Positions 1 through 5,321 are shown, counted from the first letter of the stretch. The stretch is 6,051 nt of DNA from Chloroflexota bacterium (GCA_021796315.1 JAJYOH010000383.1:1-6051); one strand, 5' to 3'. Numbers and translations are program-made. Notes: generated from the sequence alone by a model not told the origin.

Positions 1-1
1 C

Positions 2-265
2 GGCGATGAATCCAGCGAGACGTTTGGCGTTCTCTATTACGACTCACGCGGTGTCCCTCGCATATTGCAGATGAGCCTGACGGATGGCGTCTGGAAATTA
101 TGGCGTGACGCACCAGGATTCTCACAGCGCTTTATTGGTAACTTCAGCAAAGACGGCAACGTCATCACGGGCCGCAGGGAGAAATCGCTCGATGGCTCGA
201 ATTGGGAAAACGATTTTGATCTGACGTATACGAAGGTTAAATCATCAATCACTGGTAAAAAGTAA
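2..265 (+). CDS. C-terminal part of a small uncharacterised protein (5' end outside window)
   Basis: An open frame enters from the left edge and ends at TAA 263-265, giving 87 visible residues. The visible part is rich in aromatic and beta-strand-like stretches: LYYDSRGVPRI, then DGVWKLWRDAPGFSQRF, then GNFSKDGNVITGRREKS, ending in WENDFDLTYTKV. The alternating pattern suggests the last strands of a small lipocalin-like or DUF1579-like beta-barrel, as in stand-alone hypothetical proteins of Actinobacteria and Chloroflexota. That family placement is from memory and is not secure. The TTG at 65 could serve as a start, but homology-like sequence continues upstream of it, so I treat the gene as truncated only by the window edge. 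It lies 15 bases ahead of the reductase remnant, so the two were probably co-transcribed. Confidence 0.6.
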   Translation, partial: GDESSETFGVLYYDSRGVPRILQMSLTDGVWKLWRDAPGFSQRFIGNFSKDGNVITGRREKSLDGSNWENDFDLTYTKVKSSITGKK

Positions 266-280
266 AGAAAGGAAAAAGAA

Positions 281-401
281 ATCGGAAAAGTTACAACCGG
301 ATTCTCGATGTCGTTGGATGGATTTGTCGCTGGGCCGAACGACAGCCCCGAAAATTCTTTGGGCGATGGCGGCGACCGGCTCTTCAAATGGTATTTCAGC
401 G
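281..401 (+). pseudogene. 5' fragment of a RibD/DHFR-like reductase, start codon ATC
   Basis: About 40 codons in frame 2 read GKVTTGFSMSLDGFVAGPND, then a Gly/Asp-rich linker and DRLFKWYFSGG. This is the hallmark N terminus of the dihydrofolate reductase-like / RibD C-terminal domain family (first beta strand, the SLDG-[FY]-[IV]-AGPND loop and the LF.W.FSG element). Full members are about 180-220 aa; everything after YFSGG is missing. The expected initiator position (281-283) reads ATC, seven bases after a good Shine-Dalgarno (AAGGA, 269-273), so a single G-to-C change would have destroyed an ATG. The in-frame ATG at 308 would delete the first strand. From about 402 the DNA switches to an unrelated transporter in another frame. 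I call this a non-functional remnant. Confidence 0.75.
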
Positions 402-566
402 GCGGTGCCATGCACGGAGATCGGCATTGCCAGCACGCTGATGGCTCTGCCGCCGGTGATCGTCCTGCCGATCAGTTATTTCGCATTCAAAGAGAAATTC
501 GGCTGGCAGGCGGTAGCCGGAACGGTACTCGCGGTTGCAGGGGTGGCGATTTTGTTCCTCGCATAG
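402..566 (+). pseudogene. 3' fragment of an EamA/DMT-family transporter
   Basis: In frame 0 the sequence from AV at 402 through TEIGIASTLMALPPV to KEKFGWQAVAG and the terminal GVAILFLA (TAG stop at 564-566) is the last ~54 residues of a drug/metabolite transporter. It covers roughly the last two membrane helices of the second EamA repeat. It aligns without gaps to the C terminus of the intact EamA gene at 3142-4041; counting by eye from EIGIAST onward, 32 of 49 residues are identical. No start codon or upstream transporter sequence precedes it. The preceding bases belong to the RibD/DHFR-like fragment in a different frame, so this is the far side of a deletion or recombination junction. The ATG at 318 in this frame is fortuitous. 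The fragment retains its own terminator. Confidence 0.8.
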
Positions 567-583
567 CATTTAGTAAAAAGCAA

Positions 584-618
584 AACAGCCCAACGATTTT
601 TCGTCGGGCTGTTCTTTA
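584..618 (+). terminator. Rho-independent terminator after the transporter remnant
   Basis: AACAGCCC (584-591) pairs with GGGCTGTT (606-613). The stem continues inward through four more pairs past one A-C mismatch to a TTTT loop, giving a 13-position stem with one mismatch. The downstream tail is TTCTTTA-like (612-618). Upstream lies an A-rich stretch, so the same hairpin could also terminate minus-strand transcription. It separates the decayed left zone from the operon starting at 655. Confidence 0.75.
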
Positions 619-634
619 TCGAGGGTTTTGGAAA

Positions 635-640
635 TATAAT
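635..640 (+). promoter_or_regulatory. -10 box (TATAAT) for the four-gene unit
   Basis: A consensus TATAAT lies 14 bases before the ATG at 655 and directly after the terminator. No convincing -35 hexamer is found at 16-19 bases upstream (best TTCTTT), and there is no extended -10 TG. A start site about seven bases downstream would leave a 5' leader of only ~8 bases. This fits the absence of a Shine-Dalgarno before the YkvA gene. Confidence 0.45.
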
Positions 641-654
641 TCAGACACATCAAC

Positions 655-1044
655 ATGCTTGACAAATTAAAACAACGCGCCCGCACACTGAAATACGAAA
701 CCATCGCCTTATATTTTGCCTTCCGCGACTCGCGCACGCCGTGGTATGCAAAGATAGTTGCGGTGCTTGTTCTTGCCTACGCCTTTAGCCCAATTGACCT
801 GATCCCGGATTTTATTCCGGTGCTCGGCTACCTCGACGATCTGATCCTCGTCCCGGCAGGCATCGCGCTGGCTGTAAAGTTGATCCCGCTTGAAGTGATG
901 GATGAGGCCCGTTTAACGGCGTCCGCTAAAAGCGCGGAAAGAAGCGTGGGATGGATCGGCGCGGGCATCATCATTCTCATCTGGCTATTGATCGCGGCGT
1001 GGACTATACTTCTCGGCATCCGAATGATCCAGGAGAGATCATGA
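655..1044 (+). CDS. YkvA / DUF1232 family small membrane protein
   Basis: A 129-residue protein. The DUF1232 signature is clear: a first hydrophobic segment at ~33-44 runs into [18 protein letters not shown] (45-62), followed by a second hydrophobic stretch (63-79). A further strong transmembrane helix covers ~99-124 and ends in a short basic/polar tail. The N terminus is basic and amphipathic ([10 protein letters not shown]). YkvA proteins are widespread, usually 90-140 aa and membrane-associated; no biochemical activity is established that I can name. The ATG at 655 is chosen because it gives the usual family N terminus, although no Shine-Dalgarno precedes it. It opens the operon, and its TGA overlaps the next start (ATGA, 1041-1044). 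Confidence 0.9.
   Translation: MLDKLKQRARTLKYETIALYFAFRDSRTPWYAKIVAVLVLAYAFSPIDLIPDFIPVLGYLDDLILVPAGIALAVKLIPLEVMDEARLTASAKSAERSVGWIGAGIIILIWLLIAAWTILLGIRMIQERS
1031..1036 (+). promoter_or_regulatory. Ribosome binding site of the acetyltransferase
   Basis: AGGAGA lies four bases before ATG 1041, inside the last codons of the YkvA gene. It fixes the start at 1041 rather than at upstream in-frame candidates and supports coupled translation. Confidence 0.75.
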
Positions 1045-1487
1045 CCGACAGCACGATCCGCCGTGCAACTCATGCCGACAAGCCCGAATGGTTACGAATG
1101 CGAAAAGGCATTTGGCCTGAAGCGCCGGATGAATATCTCGATTTTGACATGGACGAAATTCTCGCCAGCGACCGCGATGCAGTTTTTATGGCGTTCGCGG
1201 ACGAGCGGCCTGTTGGAATGATCGAAGCGCGTTTACGCGAGTATGGCGAAGGCTGCGAGACCAGTCCGGTTGGATACATCGAAGGCTGGTTCGTTGATGA
1301 ACACATGCGCGGAAAAAACAATATCGCGGGCGCGCTCGTAAACGCCGCGGAAAATTGGGCGCGCGGCAAAGGCTGCGTCGAAATGGCCTCGGACACCTGG
1401 CTGGACAATGCCGCCAGCATCCGCGCACATCACAAACTTGGCTACGAAGAAGCGGAACGCCTGGTGCATTTTGTGAAGAAGTTATGA
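1041..1487 (+). CDS. AAC(6')-I-like aminoglycoside N-acetyltransferase (GNAT)
   Basis: A 148-residue single-domain GNAT protein, the normal size for this group. Signatures of the AAC(6')-Iy/-Ig/-Ih-type aminoglycoside 6'-N-acetyltransferases appear in order: W..MR..IWPE (17-27), [10 protein letters not shown]...[11 protein letters not shown] (61-85), [10 protein letters not shown] (114-123), and [21 protein letters not shown] (126-147). Known members transfer acetyl from acetyl-CoA to the 6'-amino group of aminoglycosides; the native substrate here could differ. One deviation is visible. The acetyl-CoA pyrophosphate loop, normally [QR]xxGx[GA], reads [11 protein letters not shown] (90-100), with Asn-Asn where the central Gly is expected and one apparent extra residue. 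The start has a good ribosome binding site, and both ends overlap neighbours by 4 bases. Family confidence is high; actual resistance activity is unknown. Confidence 0.85.
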   Translation: MTDSTIRRATHADKPEWLRMRKGIWPEAPDEYLDFDMDEILASDRDAVFMAFADERPVGMIEARLREYGEGCETSPVGYIEGWFVDEHMRGKNNIAGALVNAAENWARGKGCVEMASDTWLDNAASIRAHHKLGYEEAERLVHFVKKL

Positions 1488-2560
1488 AAACTTTTTTGCT
1501 TTATGGTTCCTATGGTTACACCGGCGAATTGATCGCCGATCGCGCCGTCCAAAATGGAATGCGGCCTTTGCTGGCGGGCCGCGATGAAACTCGCTTGAAA
1601 GCGCAGGCGCAAAAACTCGGGCTCGATTACCGCGCCTTTGATCTTTCGAACACAGCCGCGCTTGATTCAGCTTTGATGGAAGTCGAGGCAGTTCTGCATT
1701 GCGCCGGTCCCTTCGTGCTGACATTTCGTCAGATGGCCGAGGCTTGTTTGCGGACCAAACGTCATTACGTGGACATCAGCGGCGAGATCGAAGGCTTTGA
1801 AGCTTTGGCAACCTTTGATGCTCAGGCAAAAAATGGGGGCATCATGCTTCTGCCAGGCGCAGGCTTCGATGTGGTTCCGTCGGATTGTTTGAGCGCGCAT
1901 CTTAAACAAGAACTTCCATTAGCAGATCATTTGCAACTTTTCATTCGCCAGATCGGCGCGGGTGTTTCGCGCGGCACGGCCAAATCAGGCATCGAAAATA
2001 TGCACCGCAATGGACGGATTCGTAAAGATGGAAAAGTTATTCAAGTGCCGCCCGCCTGGAAATTCGTCAACGCAGATTTCGGGCGCGGTCCGGTCAAAAC
2101 GGTTTCCATCGGCTGGGGCGACGTCAGCACCGCGTATTACAGCACGGGCATTCCCAACATCGAAACCTTCATGGTTCTGCCGCGCACGATGATCGATTTT
2201 CTGCACGTCAGCCGTTTCATCGGTCCGCTCTTGAATACCCGCCTAGCAAAAAATATAATGAAGTCGGTGATCGATGCGTTTCCGTCAGGCCCGTCCGAAG
2301 AAAGTCGCAAGCGCGGACTTGCGATCATTATCGGCGAAGCGACAGACAGCGAAGGCGGACGCGTGCGCGCAAAACTTCAGACGCCGGACGGTTATTCGCT
2401 TACCGCGCAGACTACAGTCGAGATCATGAAACGCATCCTTTCGTCGGACCCTTCGACCGGCTCAGGGCAGCGCCTGAAACCGGGCTTCCAAACTCCAAGC
2501 CTCGTCTACGGCCCGGACTTTATCCTGCAATTCCCGAACACAAAGCTCGAAGACCTGTGA
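1484..2560 (+). CDS. Saccharopine dehydrogenase-like NAD(P)-binding reductase (trans-acting enoyl reductase type)
   Basis: A 358-residue protein. The N-terminal Rossmann fold shows the dinucleotide loop GSYGYTGE (8-15), AGRD at the end of strand 2 (31-34), HCAGPF (72-77), HYVDISGE (94-101) and LLPGAGFDVVPSDC (122-135). These mark the saccharopine dehydrogenase NADP-binding superfamily, specifically the short group annotated as trans-acting enoyl reductases or uncharacterised oxidoreductases rather than lysine-pathway saccharopine dehydrogenase. The substrate cannot be read from sequence. The start at ATG 1484 overlaps the acetyltransferase stop (ATGA) and yields the canonical N terminus; the longer frame to 1355 is read-through of the previous gene. 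Near the C terminus residues 322-330 (DPSTGSGQR) interrupt the family's usual passage into KPGFQTPSLVYGPDF. They are encoded by a repeat-like insertion (2449-2470) that keeps the frame, so the protein is probably still functional. Confidence 0.85.
   Translation: MKTFLLYGSYGYTGELIADRAVQNGMRPLLAGRDETRLKAQAQKLGLDYRAFDLSNTAALDSALMEVEAVLHCAGPFVLTFRQMAEACLRTKRHYVDISGEIEGFEALATFDAQAKNGGIMLLPGAGFDVVPSDCLSAHLKQELPLADHLQLFIRQIGAGVSRGTAKSGIENMHRNGRIRKDGKVIQVPPAWKFVNADFGRGPVKTVSIGWGDVSTAYYSTGIPNIETFMVLPRTMIDFLHVSRFIGPLLNTRLAKNIMKSVIDAFPSGPSEESRKRGLAIIIGEATDSEGGRVRAKLQTPDGYSLTAQTTVEIMKRILSSDPSTGSGQRLKPGFQTPSLVYGPDFILQFPNTKLEDL
2449..2470 (+). repeat. In-frame short repeat insertion (CCCTTCGACCGG-type)
   Basis: CCCTTCGACCGGCTCAGGG followed by CAG sits inside the reductase gene. 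It adds about eight or nine residues (DPSTGSGQR) between ILSS and LKPGFQ. The element has short complementary ends (CCCT and AGGG) and an internal CCGG. From memory, near-identical strings are dispersed through Anaerolineales genomes and give STGSGQ or RLRSGQ peptides inside otherwise conserved proteins; I could not check this here. Only one copy is present in this window. Confidence 0.6.
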
Positions 2561-3090
2561 AAAAATTTCTTTTGATTTTTCTAATGCTGATGCTTTCAGC
2601 CTGCACTTCAACTGCAACTCAGGAGGTAACAATGACTCTATCTCTCACCAGCAACGCCTTCGCGTCGGGACAAAACATCCCGTCGAAATATTCCTGTCTC
2701 GGCCGCGAAATTTCCCCCGATCTTTCATGGACAGGCGCACCTGTCGCGACAAAATCCTTCGCCCTGATCGTGGACGATCCTGACGCGCCGATGGGCACGT
2801 GGGTGCATTGGGTGATGTACAACATTCCCGCGACAACAAATTCCCTGTCCGAGGCCGCGCCCGCCGGAGGACAACTCAGCGACGGAAGTTTGCAAGGGAA
2901 AAATTCATCCGGCAATTTGGGTTATAACGGGCCATGCCCGCCATCGGGAACGCATCGTTATTTCTTCAAACTGTATGCGCTCGACACACTTTTGAGTTTG
3001 TCATCCGGTGTGCGCAAAGACCAATTACTCAAAGCCATGGATGGTCACATTTTGGCACAAGGCGAGTTAATGGGAACGTTCAGCAAATAA
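2557..3090 (+). CDS. PEBP family (YbhB/YbcL, Raf kinase inhibitor-like) lipoprotein
   Basis: A 177-residue protein from the GTG at 2557. Residues 1-16 form a type II signal peptide: two lysines, a hydrophobic core, then the lipobox LSAC with Cys16 as the lipidated residue, predicting anchoring to the outer face of the cytoplasmic membrane. The rest is a complete bacterial PEBP domain. It has SPDLSW (53-58), the ligand-pocket motif DDPDAP (73-78), WVHWVMYNIP (82-91) and GYNGPCPPSGTHRYFF (122-137). The family binds anionic or phospholipid-like ligands; its bacterial role is undefined. The GTG overlaps the upstream stop (GTGA) and gives a coherent signal peptide. A second start at ATG 2632 (Met26) has a far better ribosome binding site and matches the N terminus of cytoplasmic YbhB-type proteins (152 aa), so two forms are likely. 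Confidence 0.9.
   Translation: MKKFLLIFLMLMLSACTSTATQEVTMTLSLTSNAFASGQNIPSKYSCLGREISPDLSWTGAPVATKSFALIVDDPDAPMGTWVHWVMYNIPATTNSLSEAAPAGGQLSDGSLQGKNSSGNLGYNGPCPPSGTHRYFFKLYALDTLLSLSSGVRKDQLLKAMDGHILAQGELMGTFSK
2621..2626 (+). promoter_or_regulatory. Strong internal ribosome binding site in the PEBP gene
   Basis: A perfect AGGAGG lies five bases before an in-frame ATG (2632), ten codons after the lipobox Cys codon. It is encoded within the residues QEV. It is the best Shine-Dalgarno in the window and points to internal initiation of a signal-less PEBP. Confidence 0.7.
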
Positions 3091-3094
3091 ATCA

Positions 3095-3127
3095 AGTTGA
3101 CAGTCATCTTCAAGATGACTGTCAACT
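3095..3127. repeat. 33-bp near-perfect palindrome between PEBP and EamA genes
   Basis: AGTTGACAGTCATCTT (3095-3110) is the exact reverse complement of AAGATGACTGTCAACT (3112-3127), with a single C between. As RNA it would form a ~14-bp hairpin with a 5-base loop. It begins five bases after the PEBP stop and ends 14 bases before the EamA ATG. It has no U-tract. It may be a 3' mRNA-stabilising or processing hairpin, a copy of a dispersed palindromic repeat, or an operator; the sequence alone does not decide. Confidence 0.9.
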
Positions 3128-3141
3128 ATTTCAGGAATCTC

Positions 3142-4041
3142 ATGTCAACTTACATCGGCGAGATCGCTGGTATTGCCACATCAATTTTGTATGCAATCAA
3201 TGCGGTCTTTATTACACAGGCTGGGCAAAAAGTTGGATCGGTCATTTCCAACCGCACGCGCCTTGTGTTTGCATTGATTTATCTGATCATCATCAATCTG
3301 ATTCTTTTTCATCAGCCCCTGCCTTTTGACGCAGGCTCCAGCCGCTGGACATGGCTCTCGCTTTCCGGCGTAATCGGCCTGGCGTTGGGCGACGCTTTTC
3401 TCTTTCAATCCTATCTTTCCATTGGTCCACGGCTTGGAATGTTATTGCTCAGTCTCTCGCCCATCGCCGGCGCGCTGGAAGCGTGGGCGTTCTTCGGCGA
3501 GACTTTGCGCGCGGGTCAGATCATCGGCATCGCCCTGACGCTGGCCGGAATCGTGTGGGTCATTCTTGAACAAGGCAACGGCAAGACACAAATATCACGT
3601 CATGCCTTGATCGGAATTCTGTATGGCCTTCTATCAGCAGTCTTTCAGGCAACCGGATATGTCTTTTCGAAACAAGGTATGAGCGGGGATTTCTCGCCGT
3701 TCCAGGGCAACGCCATCCGCATGTTAGCCGCCGCTCTCGCACTTTGGATTTTCACGGCTTTTCAAAAAGAAGTTGGCAAGACTTTTAGTACACTCAAAGA
3801 AAATCCAACTGCCATCAAGCAACTTGCCGTCGCGGCGCTGATCGGTCCTGTGCTGGGAGTTTCGTCATCCCTGTTGGCCGTCCAACACGCGCAGGTCGGA
3901 GTGGCTAGCACGCTGACATCGCTCTCTCCGATCTTCATGCTCCCGGTCAGCCATTTTATTTTCAAAGAGAAACTCGGCTGGCAGGCCATCGCTGGGACTC
4001 TTCTGGCGATGGCGGGAGTCGCCATTTTGTTCCTGACTTGA
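3142..4041 (+). CDS. EamA/DMT-family transporter
   Basis: A 299-residue polytopic inner-membrane protein made of two EamA repeats, about ten transmembrane helices, which is the usual size and layout. The first repeat includes LALGDAFLFQSYLSIGPRLG (D84 region) and SPIAGALEAWAFFGETL; the second includes the conserved VGVASTLTSLSPIFMLPVSHFIFKEK (KEK near residue 275) and ends GVAILFLT. DMT proteins export or exchange small metabolites such as amino acids, nucleotides or drugs; the substrate is not predictable. ATG 3142 is chosen: AGGA (3133-3136) sits five bases upstream and the protein then opens directly with helix 1. Starting at the TTG at 3097 would translate the palindrome. It may be read through from the upstream operon, 51 bases away, with the palindrome between. 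Its C terminus is paralogous to the remnant at 402-566. Confidence 0.9.
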   Translation: MSTYIGEIAGIATSILYAINAVFITQAGQKVGSVISNRTRLVFALIYLIIINLILFHQPLPFDAGSSRWTWLSLSGVIGLALGDAFLFQSYLSIGPRLGMLLLSLSPIAGALEAWAFFGETLRAGQIIGIALTLAGIVWVILEQGNGKTQISRHALIGILYGLLSAVFQATGYVFSKQGMSGDFSPFQGNAIRMLAAALALWIFTAFQKEVGKTFSTLKENPTAIKQLAVAALIGPVLGVSSSLLAVQHAQVGVASTLTSLSPIFMLPVSHFIFKEKLGWQAIAGTLLAMAGVAILFLT

Positions 4042-4093
4042 GCGAGCGCCGCAGGGTGCGCTTTGCCTGAAAAGATCGGCCTCGCTTAGGAAG

Positions 4094-4099
4094 TATAAT
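4094..4099 (+). promoter_or_regulatory. -10 box (TATAAT) of coaBC, probably leaderless
   Basis: A consensus TATAAT ends eight bases before the coaBC ATG at 4108. A transcription start about seven bases downstream of the box would fall at or within two bases of the start codon. No Shine-Dalgarno precedes the ATG and no clear -35 is seen at normal spacing. Confidence 0.5.
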
Positions 4100-4107
4100 C
4101 AGCATAT

Positions 4108-5316
4108 ATGAGCGTAATAAAAGGAAAACATATCCTGCTCGGCGTGACCGGTTCGATCGCGGCTTTTAAGGCCGCTGACCTCGCCTCGAAGCTGACGCAA
4201 ATGGGCGCACAAGTGGATGTCATTCTCACGCCCGCCGCGGAAAAGTTCATCACGCCGCTCACCATGCAGTCGGTCACAGGCCGCAAGGCTTACACTGAAT
4301 CCGATCTGTGGGGCAGCGAAGCACACGTGCTTCACGTGGGCCTTGGCAAGAGCGCCGATCTGCTCGTCATTGCGCCTTGCACGGCCAACACCATTTCAAA
4401 ACTCGCACAAGGCGCAGCTGATAATTTGCTAACCATCACCGCGCTGGCCGCGCAATGCCCGCTGCTTATCGCGCCCGCCATGGACGGCGGCATGTTCGAC
4501 CATCCGGCGACTCAGGAGAATCTCGCGATACTCATGAAGCGCGGCGCACACATCGCCGGACCAGCCGAAGGACATTTGGCATCCGGATTTTCAGGCGTTG
4601 GACGTTTGCTCGAACCGCCTGAATTGATCGGTCATATCCGCCTCGTGCTCGGACGCCGCGGGCGGCTCGCCGCTAAAAAAGTCGTTGTCGCGGCTGGAGG
4701 CACTCACGAAGCGCTCGACCCCGTGCGCGTGCTGACCAATCGCTCCTCCGGCAAACAAGGTTACGCAGTGACTCAAGCCGCCATTGACTCTGGCGCAGAT
4801 GTTACGCTTATCACCGCGCCCACCGCGTTGACGCCGCCTGCCGGCACAAATGTTATCAACGTGGAGACCGCCAAGCAAATGCTGGACGCGGTGTTGAAAG
4901 AATCGTCCGATGCCGATGTGCTCATCATGGCCGCCGCGATTGCAGATTTCCGCCCGAAGCAGGCCGCGGGAAACAAGATGAAGAAACGGGACGGGAGTCC
5001 GCAGATGGAGCTTGAAGCCACGGAAGATATTCTCGCAGCGGTGGCCGTGCTCAGTCGAGAAAAGAAGCGGCCGCGTGTCACGGTTGGATTCGCAGCCGAG
5101 TCGCAGGATGTGCTTGAAAATGCAAGCGAGAAACTCAAGTCCAAACATTTGGATTTTATTGTTGCCAACGATATTTCGTCGCACGATGCAGGCTTTGGCG
5201 TGGAGACAAACCGCGTCACCTTTTTATTTGCAGATGGGGAAAAAGAATCTTTGCCGTTGGTGAGCAAGGCCGAAGTGGCCGAAGCCATTATCGAACATGT
5301 CGCGGCGCTCCTGTAG
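4108..5316 (+). CDS. coaBC: Bifunctional phosphopantothenoylcysteine decarboxylase / phosphopantothenate-cysteine ligase (CoaBC/Dfp)
   Basis: A 402-residue cytoplasmic fusion enzyme, the normal CoaBC length. It makes 4'-phosphopantothenoylcysteine from phosphopantothenate, cysteine and a nucleotide triphosphate (CoaB), then decarboxylates it to 4'-phosphopantetheine (CoaC), toward coenzyme A. CoaC, ~1-185: flavoprotein loop GVTGSIAAFK (12-21), catalytic His76 in HVGLGKSAD, APCTANTISKLAQG (89-102), PAMDGGMF (123-130) and HLASGFSGVGR (156-166). CoaB, ~188-402: AGGTHEALDPVRVLTNRSSGKQG (196-218; N211 matches E. coli Asn210), AAAIADFRP (275-283), K290 (matches Lys289), GFAAES (327-332) and LDFIVANDIS. 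In CoaC the classical PxMNxxMW Asn is Asp126 and the Cys of the flexible flap (E. coli Cys158) is Ser159. The gene ends with tandem stops TAG TAA, and the phosphoesterase ATG follows five bases after the first. Confidence 0.95.
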   Translation: MSVIKGKHILLGVTGSIAAFKAADLASKLTQMGAQVDVILTPAAEKFITPLTMQSVTGRKAYTESDLWGSEAHVLHVGLGKSADLLVIAPCTANTISKLAQGAADNLLTITALAAQCPLLIAPAMDGGMFDHPATQENLAILMKRGAHIAGPAEGHLASGFSGVGRLLEPPELIGHIRLVLGRRGRLAAKKVVVAAGGTHEALDPVRVLTNRSSGKQGYAVTQAAIDSGADVTLITAPTALTPPAGTNVINVETAKQMLDAVLKESSDADVLIMAAAIADFRPKQAAGNKMKKRDGSPQMELEATEDILAAVAVLSREKKRPRVTVGFAAESQDVLENASEKLKSKHLDFIVANDISSHDAGFGVETNRVTFLFADGEKESLPLVSKAEVAEAIIEHVAALL

Positions 5317-5321
5317 TAATC

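Noticed and set aside
318..566. 82-residue ORF as a genuine small transporter protein
   Set aside because: Its first ~28 codons read the reductase fragment out of frame; only the last ~54 codons are transporter-like. It has two helices at most and no ribosome binding site.
308..670. 120-residue frame covering the reductase remnant and beyond
   Set aside because: Only its first ~33 codons resemble a protein family. After ~402 it reads the transporter remnant, the terminator and the YkvA start in the wrong frame.
3097..3125. TTGACA in the palindrome as a -35 promoter element
   Set aside because: Nothing like a -10 hexamer lies 16-19 bases downstream; the position holds the second palindrome arm.
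3097..3141. Upstream TTG start for the EamA transporter
   Set aside because: It would translate the palindrome into a non-family extension. ATG 3142 has AGGA at correct spacing and gives the usual N terminus.
4045..4065. Terminator after the EamA gene
   Set aside because: The hairpin AGCGC...GCGCT has only five pairs with an eight-base loop and no T-tract worth the name, so I do not call it.
4591..5184. 197-residue minus-strand ORF inside coaBC (and the overlapping 244-residue one at 4773-5507)
   Set aside because: Both are antisense to conserved CoaB motifs, show no recognisable domain and are rich in His/Arg/Cys or Ser as expected for shadow frames of GC-rich coding DNA.
4108..5316. coaBC as a degraded gene because of the Asp126/Ser159 substitutions
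   Set aside because: The frame is intact at full length, all CoaB motifs and the CoaC His are conserved, and the substitutions are chemically conservative.
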